From assembly GCA_963743785.1 (NCBI GenBank), contig CAVURD010000014.1:62001-126000 (forward strand): a stretch of DNA of 64,000 bases, given 5' to 3'. This document shows, piece by piece, positions 43,178 through 52,764 of this stretch. The position numbers and the translations under genes are program-made. Below the pieces are notes generated by a model that worked only from the letters and a program-made list of their open reading frames with translations, had not been told where the DNA came from and searched no databases. Position 1 is the stretch's first letter; every line of letters starts with the position of its first letter. The stretch comes from Bog-473 sp963743785. GTDB lineage: Bacteria; Actinomycetota; Acidimicrobiia; Acidimicrobiales; RAAP-2.

Positions 43178-44095
43178 TCAATACGGCAGAGTCGGGTCGA
43201 CGTCCAGGGTCAGGAGTCCCGGTGAGGCCGTCTGACTGGTCCGACGGAAAGGCCAGGCCAGCTGGTACAGGTAACCCTTGGGTGGCCGTTCTTGGATTCC
43301 GTAGCCTTCTGGCATCTTTCCAGCTGGCAAGTGCAGCGTTCCGAAGAGCAGATCCAGCCAGGGAAACTCGCCGGCAAAGTTGCTGTTGTAGGCGGCGGGG
43401 TCGGCCGAATGGTGCCAGTGGTGAAACTCTGGCGTGGCCACGATCCAGCGCAACGGACCGAAGCGGAACCGCACATTGGCGTGGATGAAGAGGGCCTGGA
43501 AGGTGATCAGCACCACGAACGCTCCCAGCACTCCCTTCGTGAAGCCCAGAGCGACCAGAGGGAGGACCGTGCACGAGCGGGTGAAGGCCTGGTCAACCGG
43601 GTGGAGGCGTCCAGCGGCCAGCCAGTCCATTTCGGTGACGGAATGATGAACGCGGTGGAATTTCCACAGCACCGGGACCCTATGTGTTGCCCGATGGGCC
43701 CAATAGCCGGACAATCCGGCCAGGACGAAGGCCTCGCAGGTTTGGAGGTAGAGAGGCTGTTGACCGACGGCCGAACGCAGGGCTCCGGGAACGACGGCCG
43801 ATATGACTGTTCCCACGGAGAGGACGGCCAAAATCAAGAGAAACGTCGTCAGGAGGTTGTTCACCACGAAGTGGACGAGGTCGGTGCGCCAACCGGCGCG
43901 AAAGACCCGCTGGGAATGGAGAGCGAACATCCGCTCCATGGGAACAAAGATGGCAGCCAGCACCGCCAATCCGAAGATAAGTCGACTGCGCACGATCAAA
44001 GCGCCAAAGAAGATGGTCGCAGTCGCCGCGGCAATGACGACGTCGTGAGTCTTGAGGCGCCCGGGACCGGTGACGAATCCTGTCGCGGAACTCAT
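43178..44095 (-). CDS. Fatty acid hydroxylase/sterol desaturase-family protein
   Basis: A 305-residue di-iron membrane enzyme. Four hydrophobic helices precede the histidine boxes HRATHRVPVLWKFHRVHHS and HHWHHSADPAAYNSN, with an additional FIHANVRF. It probably hydroxylates or desaturates a lipid or carotenoid-type substrate. The ATG at 44095 (SSATGFVTGPGRL) is preferred; the open frame extends upstream without family similarity. Isolated on its strand. Confidence 0.9.
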   Translation of the reverse strand: MSSATGFVTGPGRLKTHDVVIAAATATIFFGALIVRSRLIFGLAVLAAIFVPMERMFALHSQRVFRAGWRTDLVHFVVNNLLTTFLLILAVLSVGTVISAVVPGALRSAVGQQPLYLQTCEAFVLAGLSGYWAHRATHRVPVLWKFHRVHHSVTEMDWLAAGRLHPVDQAFTRSCTVLPLVALGFTKGVLGAFVVLITFQALFIHANVRFRFGPLRWIVATPEFHHWHHSADPAAYNSNFAGEFPWLDLLFGTLHLPAGKMPEGYGIQERPPKGYLYQLAWPFRRTSQTASPGLLTLDVDPTLPY

Positions 44096-44247
44096 CTCGG
44101 CATGCTCGCGCTTCGGGAGCACGGGGACAATGCATCTCAAGGGATCCTCACAATCCCCTAACAGTCCCAAATCTCTCAACCAGGCAATATGCAGGTGCCT
44201 ACGTCGAGCACACCTATAGTTGGCCACGAGCGGGCGACGGTTGCCCG

Positions 44248-44691
44248 CTACTCCGAGGCCGCCACGCCAAGATCCGCGGTCGCCACCAGGCGAGCCATCA
44301 TGTCGGGATAGAAGGAGCGGAGCTTGCGGTGGACGATGCGCCCAAGCAGGGTCGTGTCCCAATTGCCCTCCCAGCGGATGTGGGTCCCCGCCGAGGTTGG
44401 CGTCAGGGTCACCTCTGCCCGATAGTTGCGGACCGGAATACCCCGAATCACCGTGTAGACGAGACGCCGGCCCTCTTCGATCTCCAGTACCCGCTCTACC
44501 GAGGTCGTCCGCCCCGTGCGAAACCATTGGATGGCCCCGACCCCGTGTGCCGATTCGTCACCGGGGCTCTCGTAGCCGCTGGCATCCCACGGACCCCACT
44601 GGGCATAGGTGGTGGCGTCCGAAATCAGGCTCCAGACGGCCTCGGGGTTGGCCCGGGACGTGCCTTCCGCCTCGACGTGCAGTGGCGTCAT
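44248..44691 (-). CDS. SRPBCC-family protein
   Basis: A 147-residue START-like protein: HVEAEGTSRANPEAVWSLISDATTYAQWGPWDASGYESPG opening, GAIQWFRTGRTTSVERVLEIEEGRRLVYTVIRGIPVRNYRAEV core and a GTHIRWEGNWD strand. GAGGAACC precedes the ATG. Divergent from a TetR gene across 69 bp containing a palindrome, so it is the likely target of that regulator. Confidence 0.85.
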   Translation of the reverse strand: MTPLHVEAEGTSRANPEAVWSLISDATTYAQWGPWDASGYESPGDESAHGVGAIQWFRTGRTTSVERVLEIEEGRRLVYTVIRGIPVRNYRAEVTLTPTSAGTHIRWEGNWDTTLLGRIVHRKLRSFYPDMMARLVATADLGVAASE

Positions 44692-44737
44692 GGTTCCTCG
44701 CTGTCCGAGTCAACTGTGGTGGCTGTGTGGCTGACTC

Positions 44738-44753
44738 TGTACCAAATGGTACA
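44738..44753. promoter_or_regulatory. Candidate TetR operator
   Basis: TGTACCAAATGGTACA: 7-bp arms around AA, midway between the divergent SRPBCC and TetR genes. Confidence 0.55.
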
Positions 44754-44760
44754 TTTGACC

Positions 44761-45361
44761 GTGGCCGCCTCGCAAGCCCGGGATCGCCTCCTCGCCGCTG
44801 CCGTGCAGCAGGCCTCGGCCGGCGGGATCGCCGACCTCAGCTTGCGTGAGCTGGCCTCGGCTATCGGCACCAGCCACGGATGCTCATCTATCACTTCGGT
44901 TCCCGCGAGGGTCTCTGATCGCCGTGACTCAGGCCGTTGAGGTCAGAGAGAGGACGGCACTCTTGGATTCAGGCGTCACCCCCGACGACGCCTGGGCGTC
45001 GTGGCAGCGACTCAGTGATCCGAAGATGTGGCCCCAGGAGCGGCTGTTCTTCGAGCTCTACTCCTACGCCCTGCTCGGGCGGCCGGGTACCGAGCACTTC
45101 CTGACGGGAATCGTCGAGGCATGGGTGGCGCCGATCGCCGCCGCCTTGGTGCAGATGGGCGTTGACCCGGAAGTCGCCCGAATTGACGCTCGCCTGGGTG
45201 TCGCGGTGGCGCGTGGTCTTCTACTGGACCTCCTGGCCACCGGTGACCGAGACGGGGCCGGCGCGGCGTACCACCGGTTCCTCCGGCTCATGACCCACTC
45301 TCGCACTGCCGCCGACGATCTTGGATCCGATCCTGAAGGGCCGGGCCTTGCTCCGATGTGA
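44761..45361 (+). CDS. TetR-family regulator (two frame switches)
   Basis: Start GTG 44761 (an ATG at 44746 lies within the palindrome). The first frame reads ASQARDRLLAAAVQQASAGGIADLSLRELASAIGTSH; the next continues RMLIYHFGSREGL for about 13 codons from about 44878; the third runs LIAVTQAVEVRERTALLDSG from about 44918 to the stop at 45361. Joined, this is an ordinary TetR helix-turn-helix and ligand domain of about 200 residues. Probably represses itself and the divergent SRPBCC gene. Confidence 0.82.
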
Positions 45362-45421
45362 TTGAGGCCACTCCGGCGGGTCGAGTGCGTGGTCCCGGCG
45401 ATGCGCACGTGGTGGGCCGAG

Positions 45422-46246
45422 CTATTCGTCGGGAGAGGGACGCTCCGGTTCACCGTGGGCGGCGTTGGCGACGCCGGCTCGCCAGTAGGGCTTGGCCGAG
45501 ATCTGCGCGGTCGTCAGACCACGCTCCAGAAGCGTCCTGCGCATGTCGGCCACCACCCGCAACTCACCGGCCAGGTAGGCGTGGCCCCGACCGGCCGGAA
45601 TCTCGAGGCCGTTGAGGGCTGCGACCAGCTTGGCGCTGGAGGCCGGGTCGGCCCCGGCGCGGTGCACCCAGTGCACGCCGATCGGGCGGCCGTCGGTGGC
45701 GCTGACCTCCTGTTGGTCGGCGACTCCATCGACCTCAAGCACGACGAGGGCGTCCTCCGGCGTCGGCAGAGATTCAGCCATGGCCAGGGAGGCCGGCATG
45801 GCCGAGTCGTCACCGGCGAAGAGGTGCCAGTCGGCGTCGGGCTGAACGGTCACCTTGCCGCGTGGTCCGATGGCCTCGATCCGTTGGCCGGGTTGGCACG
45901 ACGCGGCCCAGGTCGCGGCGGGGCCATCGCCGTGGAGCACGACATCGATGTCGACGGATGCGGCGGCCCGGTCCAATGACCGGATGGTGTAGCGGCGGCG
46001 AAATGACCCATTGCCGGGACCCGGCACCGCCAGCATGAGATCCTGACCGGGCTGGTACGAGAGCTGGCCCAATCCCGGTGCCGTGCAACGGATGCGCCGC
46101 ATGGAAGGGCCGATCGCCTCGACGGCGGTGACCTCGAGGTCCCACAGTGAGACGTCGCCCAAGCGGCTGAGCAGTGCGGAGGACTCAAGCGAGGGACGGC
46201 CGGCGGCCTCGCCGCCATTGGCCGCCTCACCACCGTCGAGCGCCAT
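45422..46246 (-). CDS. Siderophore-interacting protein (FAD-binding ferric reductase)
   Basis: A 274-residue ferric-siderophore reductase-type flavoprotein. The FAD-binding half has SYQPGQDLMLAVPGPGN and RRRYTIRSLD; the NAD(P)H half has LFAGDDSAMPASLAM, and the SIP C-terminal motif is KPYWRAGVANAAHGE. Such proteins release iron by reducing ferric siderophore in the cytoplasm. The MFS exporter upstream ends 3 bp before its start, so the two are one unit. Confidence 0.92.
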   Translation of the reverse strand: MALDGGEAANGGEAAGRPSLESSALLSRLGDVSLWDLEVTAVEAIGPSMRRIRCTAPGLGQLSYQPGQDLMLAVPGPGNGSFRRRYTIRSLDRAAASVDIDVVLHGDGPAATWAASCQPGQRIEAIGPRGKVTVQPDADWHLFAGDDSAMPASLAMAESLPTPEDALVVLEVDGVADQQEVSATDGRPIGVHWVHRAGADPASSAKLVAALNGLEIPAGRGHAYLAGELRVVADMRRTLLERGLTTAQISAKPYWRAGVANAAHGEPERPSPDE

Positions 46247-46249
46247 CAG

Positions 46250-47821
46250 CTACGCCGTCTCGGGCCGCACGTTGGCGGTGGTGGCCGTCGAACCGAGGCT
46301 GGGGGCCGCGCCGGCGTCGCCCACGGCGTTGTCCGCCGTGTGTTCGACCTCGCTCTCGAGCGTCTTCTTGCCGATGGAGGGGACGATGAACGAGGCCGCG
46401 AAGGCGACCAGGCCGAGGATGGACGCCACCTCGAACGCCCGGGCGTAGCCCGCGGTCAACGCCACCGCAGTGGACACCGAGCCTTGGCCGGCTCGCAACA
46501 CCGAGTGGGTGTGGTCGATGGCCACGGTGGCCAGGACGGCGAGACCGAGCGAGCCGCCCATCTGGCGCGAGGTGTTGAGGACTCCCGAGGCCAGCCCGGC
46601 CTCGGTGAAGTGCACTCCCGCTGTGGCGGCCGAAGCCAGCGGTGTGAAGAGCAGGCCGAGGGCCAATGAGATGACGCAACCCGGGCCGAAGACGTGAGCC
46701 CAATAGGTGCTGGTGGATTGAATCTGGGAGAGCCAGGCAAACCCGCCGCACGCCAGGGCCGTTCCCACCAAGAGGAGGGGCCGCACGCCGAGCCGGGAAA
46801 GGAGACGCGAGCTCACCTGCGCACCGATGATGATGGAGATCGCCATGGGCAAAAAGGCCAGGCCGGCTTTGAGCGGTCCGTAGCCGAGGACATTCTGCAG
46901 GTAGAGCGACATGAAGTACCACATCGAGAAGAACGCGGCACCCACCAGAAACATCACGAAGTTGGACCCGCTGACCGAGCGCGATCGGAACAGTCGGAAC
47001 GGCACCAGAGGGGTGGATGCCACCTTGAGCTCGATGAAGGCGAAGATGGCCAACAACACCGCGGCGACGGCCAGAATCGAAAGGGTGTACGACGATCCCC
47101 AGGGGTGGGTGTCGGTCCCGACGATGGCGAAGATGAGCGCCCCCAGTCCGGCCGTCACGGTGATGGCGCCGCCGATGTCCAGCTTGGTCGCCCGCTCCCC
47201 GCGCCGGGATCGCTTGGCCTCGGTGAGGTACAGGAGTGCCGCTGCGCCGGCGGCGACGCCGATGGGGATATTGACGAACAGGACCCAGCGCCACGAGGCT
47301 TCGGCGGTCAGGACACCCCCGAGGAGGGAACCGGCCGCCCCGCCGGCGCCCGCCACCGCGCTCCAGGCCCCGAGGGCCTTGGCCAGCCGGACCCCCGAGA
47401 ACGTGGTGACGATGATGGTGAGGGTGGCGGGCGACAAGAAGGCTCCACCGATGCCCTGCACGGCGCGGGCCGTGGTCAGCCAGGCCGAGTTCTGGGCCAG
47501 ACCTCCGGCCAGACTGGCCAGGGTGAAGACGGTCAACCCGAACAGGTAGACCCGGCGGCGGCCGAAGAGATCGGCGGCGCGGCCGCCCAGGAGCAGGAAC
47601 CCGGCGAACGTCAGCACATAGGCGTTGACGACCCACTGCAGCCCGGTCGGGCTGTACCTGAGGTCACGTCCGATCGAGGGAAGGGCCACGTTGACGATCG
47701 AGACATCGAGCACCACCATGAACTGGGCCACGCAGGCGATCGACAGGATGACCCAATCGGGGACACGACGGCCGTTTGGCGTGCTCAGCATGCCGTTTTC
47801 GGTACTGAGGGAGTCCGTCAT
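46250..47821 (-). CDS. MFS exporter, DHA2 (EmrB/QacA) family
   Basis: A 523-residue drug:H+ antiporter-type transporter with 14 hydrophobic segments. Motif D1 is LDVSIVNVALPSIGRDL, motif A is GGRAADLFGRRRVY, and motif C is GIGGAFLSPATL-like. The pairing with a siderophore-interacting protein suggests siderophore traffic, as known for some actinobacterial exporters, although drug efflux is equally possible by sequence. Start is ATG at 47821. Confidence 0.92.
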   Translation of the reverse strand: MTDSLSTENGMLSTPNGRRVPDWVILSIACVAQFMVVLDVSIVNVALPSIGRDLRYSPTGLQWVVNAYVLTFAGFLLLGGRAADLFGRRRVYLFGLTVFTLASLAGGLAQNSAWLTTARAVQGIGGAFLSPATLTIIVTTFSGVRLAKALGAWSAVAGAGGAAGSLLGGVLTAEASWRWVLFVNIPIGVAAGAAALLYLTEAKRSRRGERATKLDIGGAITVTAGLGALIFAIVGTDTHPWGSSYTLSILAVAAVLLAIFAFIELKVASTPLVPFRLFRSRSVSGSNFVMFLVGAAFFSMWYFMSLYLQNVLGYGPLKAGLAFLPMAISIIIGAQVSSRLLSRLGVRPLLLVGTALACGGFAWLSQIQSTSTYWAHVFGPGCVISLALGLLFTPLASAATAGVHFTEAGLASGVLNTSRQMGGSLGLAVLATVAIDHTHSVLRAGQGSVSTAVALTAGYARAFEVASILGLVAFAASFIVPSIGKKTLESEVEHTADNAVGDAGAAPSLGSTATTANVRPETA

Positions 47822-48024
47822 GAAGAAATCTGCGCCTCGCTATTCATTGCCATCGAACCAGCCCGAGCCGGAAAACCGCGATTCTAAGAGGTGGCGGTGA
47901 CGCCGCGGACGGTGTGCCATATGCCGTGTGCACTTTCCTCGAGGTCTCGCCCATCCCGCCTCTATACCCTGGTCCAGCCCCAGATCCACGGTGGATATTC
48001 CCGTGGGAAGAGCGGACAGTGACG

Positions 48025-48442
48025 TCAGGAAGCCCGCCAGAAGAACTCCAGTTGGATGTTGTCGGGATCACGAAAGGTGAGCATGGCGTTGCGCGTGTAC
48101 GACGGTTCGGTGATGCCCGAGTGCGCCACGCCGAGGGCGTCGAGGTGTGCCACCCACTCGTCCAAGTCGGCACGCCTCTCGACGAGGAACTCGAGATGGT
48201 CGAGGCCGGTGCGGAACTCGCTGAAGCGGTCTCCGGGATTGGTCGCGTGATGAACGAGGCAGATCTCGAGGTCGGTGGAGGGCTCGCGCAAGCACACATA
48301 GCCCATCGGCACGTCCGGACCGATGATCTGGCGGATACTGGTAGATCACTTCCATCCCGAGGACCTCGGAGTAGAAGACTGCACTTCGAAGCGGGTCGCG
48401 GACCGTGAGATTCGCCGACAGGCGCCCAGTGATCGACGGCAT
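48025..48442 (-). CDS. VOC-superfamily protein (one frameshift)
   Basis: The opening MPSITGRLSANLTVRDPLRSAVFYSEVLGMEVIYQ is in one frame; from about 48335 the next frame gives IGPDVPMGYVCLREPSTDLEICLVHHATN, HLEFLVERRADLDEWV and MLTFRDPDNIQLEFFW. Joined, this is a complete 138-residue glyoxalase-type VOC protein with the His and Glu ligand positions. Stands alone. Substrate unknown. Confidence 0.8.
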
Positions 48443-48591
48443 CGGCCCGAGTCTGTCACCTTCCTCTCGGCGGAGGCGTCCACCGACCTACCGCGGACGC
48501 GACCGGGCCCGAGCATTTCACGCGGATGATGACGCACCGATGGCGGGGGTGCGACTCCCCCGCCATCGGCAACGCCTTGCATAGTGGCCGG

Positions 48592-49980
48592 CTACGACGA
48601 AGAGACCAACTTCTCGGGAGGCGTCGAGACCTTCCCGGTGTAGGTCACGATCGCACCCGTTCCGACATTGGTCGTCTCTATCGGCCCCACGGCGGAGCCA
48701 CCTATCCAGCTACCGGTCGGGGTCACCGACGGCGGAGCGGTGGTGCTGAGCTTGACCACCTCGGCCCCCTGGTAGCCGTAGTGCACACTGCTCGTATAGG
48801 AGAGCGGCACGTAGCCCGGAGTCACGAAGCTCTTGGCGGAGTTGGCGATGGCCGACTGCAACGAGGCCCGGGTGGGATTCTTCCCGGCGGCCTGCAGCGC
48901 CTGGATGAAGGTGTACCCCAGGGCGATGCCGTACTGGGTGTTGCCGTCCAGCCCGGACTTGGCGTAGAGGCTCGGCGCGTACTTGGCCAGGATCTTCTTC
49001 TCGACCTGCACCCACGGATTGGAGACGTCATTCTCCGGGGCGAAGTAGGAATCGGTGATGACCCCGTTCAAGAGCCCGCTGGCTGCCGTCGCCTGGGCTG
49101 CGCTCCCGCCGCCCTTGGTGGTGAACGACTCCAGCAGCGGTCCGACGGTCGGGGTGTCCGCACCCACATTCGAAATGACGTACTGCGGGCTGTAGCCGAT
49201 GGCCGCGGCCGGCAGCATCGCCAGGGCCGTGGCGGCCGGGATGGTGGCCATGGCCACCACCTGCGCGCCGGACGCCTTCAGGGCCGCCACCTGGTTGGAC
49301 AGGGGACCAGCCAGCGTCGAGGCGTCATAGGTTTGGCGCGACACCACCGATGCCGCCGGGATCTCCATGTTCAGTCCCTTGATGAAGTCTTGACCGAACT
49401 CGTCCCCCTGGGACAGATACCCGACCTTCTCCCCGGCGAAGTGAGCCTTGATGTAGGCACCGAGGATCTTGCCCTCGACCGTGTACGGCGGCTGCCACCC
49501 GCTGCTCTCGGGAAATTTCGAACTGCTCCAGCAGTTGCAGCCCGACTCGATGAACATCTGCGGGACTTTCTGGCTGTTCAAGAAGCTCTGCACCGCCGAC
49601 TGCGTGGGCGTCCCGAGGGAGCCGACATCGGCGAAGATGTTGTCCTGAAGTACCAGCTGCCTGGTCAACGTGGCGGTGTTGGCCGGGTTGTAACCGTCGT
49701 CGAGGTAGGTGTAATTGATCTTGCGACCATTCACACCGCCGTTGGCATTGGCCCAGGCGAAGATGGCCTGCATGGCTGGCGCAATTTCGTCATAGCCCGG
49801 GGCGGCCGGCCCGGTCAGTGGAACGGTCGCCCCAATGGTGACACTCGAGGACGTCACTCCGGGCGTCGATGCGGCGCTCGCGGAGGTCGACACCACGGTC
49901 GTCACCAACGTGACGCCCATGGCCCCGGCCGCGAGCAGGCGCGCCCATCGTCCCTTTGTTCGGTGATTGCTCTGTCTCAT
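48592..49980 (-). CDS. ABC transporter substrate-binding protein (LIV system 2)
   Basis: A 462-residue Peripla_BP_6-type protein. The ATG at 49980 follows AAAGGAGCAGTG. The signal peptide is RTKGRWARLLAAGAMGVTLVTTVVSTSASA, then the mature start STPGVTSSSVTIGATVPLTGPAAPGYDEIAP. GGVNGRKINYTYLDDGYNP is the family signature. It is the last gene of the second LIV operon, after permease LivM. Ligand unknown. Confidence 0.92.
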   Translation of the reverse strand: MRQSNHRTKGRWARLLAAGAMGVTLVTTVVSTSASAASTPGVTSSSVTIGATVPLTGPAAPGYDEIAPAMQAIFAWANANGGVNGRKINYTYLDDGYNPANTATLTRQLVLQDNIFADVGSLGTPTQSAVQSFLNSQKVPQMFIESGCNCWSSSKFPESSGWQPPYTVEGKILGAYIKAHFAGEKVGYLSQGDEFGQDFIKGLNMEIPAASVVSRQTYDASTLAGPLSNQVAALKASGAQVVAMATIPAATALAMLPAAAIGYSPQYVISNVGADTPTVGPLLESFTTKGGGSAAQATAASGLLNGVITDSYFAPENDVSNPWVQVEKKILAKYAPSLYAKSGLDGNTQYGIALGYTFIQALQAAGKNPTRASLQSAIANSAKSFVTPGYVPLSYTSSVHYGYQGAEVVKLSTTAPPSVTPTGSWIGGSAVGPIETTNVGTGAIVTYTGKVSTPPEKLVSSS

Positions 49981-50030
49981 CACTGCTCCTTTGCTCATGG
50001 TGGACTTCTCTGACTTACTCATCACTTGCC

Positions 50031-51167
50031 TCACTGCGGTTCGGAGGAATTGCCGTCCAGGACGTTCGAAATCGGCGGGCTCGCACGGCGAGGGCGTAGC
50101 CAGTGGCCCGAAACATACCGCCACCCACGCTGAAGGCCCCCTTGGATGCCGGTGGGAGCAGCCATCATGACCACGATGAGAACGACACCGAAGATGATGG
50201 TGGCGAGGTAGGCGTTGACCCCGTTCCCGAGCTTGAAGTGCCCCGAGAGCGACGTCGACCACTGCGGGAGGTAGACCAACAGCACCGCACCCCACCACAT
50301 GCCCATGAGGGTGCCGGTCCCGCCCAGCACCATGGCGGCCAACAATTGAATCGAAAGGGTCAGGGGGAATTCCCCCGTGTTCACCACCCCGGTGGAGAGC
50401 CCCAAGAAAGCACCGGCCAGACCGGCACAACCGGCGCTGATCACGAAGGCCGTCACCTTGGTCCGCGCCACGTGGATCCCGGCCAGAGATGCCGCGATCT
50501 CATCGTCCCTCACGGCGCGAAAGGAGCGGCCGAAGCGACTGCTGAGCAGATTGGCCAGCAGCAGCAGGGTCAGCAGGGCACCGCCGATTTCGATCCAGGC
50601 CAGCCATTGCTCGGGATTGATGGTTCCCGGCGCCGTCGGCACGATGGTGGTGAGACCCTGGTCGCCGCCGAAGACGCTGGTCCACTTGTCGGCGATGGGA
50701 GGGAGGGCCAGCGCCAGCAGCAAGGTCATCCCGGCCAGATAGGGACCCTTCAACCGGGTGGCGGGGATGGCGATGGCCAGGCCCAACACCGCGGCCGCGC
50801 CGATGGCGGCCAGCAGTTCGACGAAGAAGTTCAGCTGGGTGTGGGTCATGAGGAGCGCCACGGTGTACGCCCCCACCGCCATGAAGGCCCCGTTGCCGAG
50901 CGAGATCTGCCCGTTGACGCCGGTGAGCAGGCTCAGGCCCGCCAGGGCGATGACGTACAGCGCTATTTCCCCGACCAAGAAGTCGTTGTACGGGCTCAAC
51001 TGGATGGTGATGAGATACAGAATTCCGGCGCCGCACAGGGCGAACAGCCCGTGGCGGATCAACGGTTGGGTGGGGAATCGGAAGCGGCGACTCGGGACAT
51101 GGGGCACAGAGCCGCCCGCGGGCGGCGAGGCTCCGGACGACACGTCGGTGGGAGCGACCTGCGTCAT
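50031..51167 (-). CDS. livM: Branched-chain amino-acid ABC permease, LivM type
   Basis: A 378-residue permease with about ten hydrophobic segments, family motif LLTGVNGQISLGNGAFMAVGAYT, the EAA-like cytoplasmic loop RAVRDDEIAASLAGIHVARTKVTAFVISAGCAGLAGAF, and IQLLAAMVLGGTGTLMGMWWGA near the C-terminus. The long N- and C-terminal tails are low-complexity. It starts 1 bp after the livH stop. Confidence 0.93.
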   Translation of the reverse strand: MTQVAPTDVSSGASPPAGGSVPHVPSRRFRFPTQPLIRHGLFALCGAGILYLITIQLSPYNDFLVGEIALYVIALAGLSLLTGVNGQISLGNGAFMAVGAYTVALLMTHTQLNFFVELLAAIGAAAVLGLAIAIPATRLKGPYLAGMTLLLALALPPIADKWTSVFGGDQGLTTIVPTAPGTINPEQWLAWIEIGGALLTLLLLANLLSSRFGRSFRAVRDDEIAASLAGIHVARTKVTAFVISAGCAGLAGAFLGLSTGVVNTGEFPLTLSIQLLAAMVLGGTGTLMGMWWGAVLLVYLPQWSTSLSGHFKLGNGVNAYLATIIFGVVLIVVMMAAPTGIQGGLQRGWRYVSGHWLRPRRASPPISNVLDGNSSEPQ

Positions 51168-51168
51168 C

Positions 51169-52047
51169 TCACACCCGCCGCGCCGGTGGCCGGGCGAAGA
51201 TCCCCTCGGGCCGGGCCATGAGGGCGACGGTCAGGAGGACCAACGCCCCGAGCGGCTGCAGCCCCGAACCGAGGTAGCCGCCGACATAGGAGATACACAG
51301 TCCCGTGATCAGCCCACCGATCAGGGCGCCGACAGGGCTCTCGAGGCCGCCGATCACCGCCGCGGTGAACGCATACACCAAGACGAGGTCCATGAAGTAG
51401 GGCCCGAAGGAACTCGTCGGCGCGACCAGGAGGCCGGAGAGCGCACCGGCCACCCCGGCCAGGGCCCACCCAAGGGTCAGCAGCACCCCGACGCGCACGC
51501 CGAGCAGCCTCGAGATCTCGGCGGCAAAGGCCGAGGCCCGCATCCGAAGACCGAGCGACGTGGCCCGGAACAGGACGAGGGTGGCACCCATGAGGAGGAG
51601 CACCGCCACCAGGATGAAGACGTCGAAATGCGAGAAGGCGATCTTGGTGTGCCCGATGGTCAGCCCGCTCTGCGAGTATCCCGCCGGAAAGCCGCGGCTG
51701 GAATTGCCGTAGATGGCGCCGGCCAGACCCTCGATCACGACCAGCAGGCCGATGGTCACGATCACCGGGTTGAGTTCGGACCTTCCCTGCAGCGGACGGA
51801 TCAACACCCGCTCGACCAGGCCGCCGAACACGAACCCCAGAACCAGCACCGCCACGAAGGCCCACCAATAGCCGAGACCTTGGTTGAGGAGGCTTGACGC
51901 GATGAACGTGGTCAACATGGCCATGGCGCCCTGCGCGAAGTTGATGATCCTGGTCGCCCGGAAGACCAGTACGAGGGCCAGGGCCAGTGACGCGAAGATC
52001 ATCCCCTCGGTCAGTCCGTTGAGCGTGATGTTGATGAAGAGGCTCAA
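51169..52047 (-). CDS. livH: Branched-chain amino-acid ABC permease, LivH type
   Basis: A 292-residue permease with eight hydrophobic segments. LNGLTEGMIFASLALALVLVFRATRIINFAQGAMAML is the LivH N-terminus; LRMRASAFAAEISRLLGVRVGVLLTLGWALAGVAGALSG is the loop that contacts the ATPases. Lies between livF and livM in the second LIV operon. Confidence 0.93.
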   Translation of the reverse strand: MSLFINITLNGLTEGMIFASLALALVLVFRATRIINFAQGAMAMLTTFIASSLLNQGLGYWWAFVAVLVLGFVFGGLVERVLIRPLQGRSELNPVIVTIGLLVVIEGLAGAIYGNSSRGFPAGYSQSGLTIGHTKIAFSHFDVFILVAVLLLMGATLVLFRATSLGLRMRASAFAAEISRLLGVRVGVLLTLGWALAGVAGALSGLLVAPTSSFGPYFMDLVLVYAFTAAVIGGLESPVGALIGGLITGLCISYVGGYLGSGLQPLGALVLLTVALMARPEGIFARPPARRV

Positions 52048-52056
52048 TGCGACTCC

Positions 52057-52764
52057 CTAGAAACCCAAGTAGTGATGACGCAAGCCGCTGTCGGCGGCGA
52101 CGACCTCGGCCGAGTCGGACACCACCACTTCGCCGAGGTTGAGCACCACCGCGTGCTGGGAGACCGAGAGCGCGCTGCGTGCGTTCTGCTCGACCAGCAC
52201 CACGGTCATATCCGTCCCGACGGTGTGGTCCCGCAGGAGCGCCATCAGCTGCGCGGTCACCAGCGGCGCCAGGCCCAACGAGGGCTCATCGAGCAGGAGC
52301 AGCCGCGGCCGCGAGATCAGGGCGCGGCCAAGGACCAGCATCTGACGCTCGCCGCCCGAGAGCGTCGACGCATGACGTCGATGAAGGCCACTGAGCTGGG
52401 GAAAGAGCTCGTAGGTGGCCTCAATGGCGGCCTGACGCTCACGGTGCTTCATGCACCACAGGGTGGCCAGTCGGAGGTTCTCCTCCACGGTCAGTTCCTC
52501 GATGATGCCCCGGCCTTCGGGAACGTGCGCCACGCCGCGGCGGGCGATGTTCTCCACCGGTCGCCCCAGGAGCTCCTCGCCGTCGAAGCGAACCGATCCC
52601 GACCGGGTGCCGACCAGGCCACTGATGGTGCGGAGCAGTGTCGTCTTGCCTGCTCCGTTGGCCCCGAGGACCGCGGTGATGGCGCCCGGCCGGGCGGAAA
52701 ACGTCACCGAGGTGAGCGCGTTCACCGCCCCGTAGGAGACGCTCAGGTCCTTGATGTCAAGCAT
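52057..52764 (-). CDS. livF: Branched-chain amino-acid ABC transporter ATPase, LivF type
   Basis: A 235-residue ATPase: Walker A GANGAGKTT, HVPEGRGIIEELTVEENLRLA, signature LSGGERQMLVLGRAL, Walker B LLLLDEPSLGLAP. Overlaps the preceding livG end by 8 bp and is followed by livH 9 bp later. Confidence 0.93.
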   Translation of the reverse strand: MLDIKDLSVSYGAVNALTSVTFSARPGAITAVLGANGAGKTTLLRTISGLVGTRSGSVRFDGEELLGRPVENIARRGVAHVPEGRGIIEELTVEENLRLATLWCMKHRERQAAIEATYELFPQLSGLHRRHASTLSGGERQMLVLGRALISRPRLLLLDEPSLGLAPLVTAQLMALLRDHTVGTDMTVVLVEQNARSALSVSQHAVVLNLGEVVVSDSAEVVAADSGLRHHYLGF

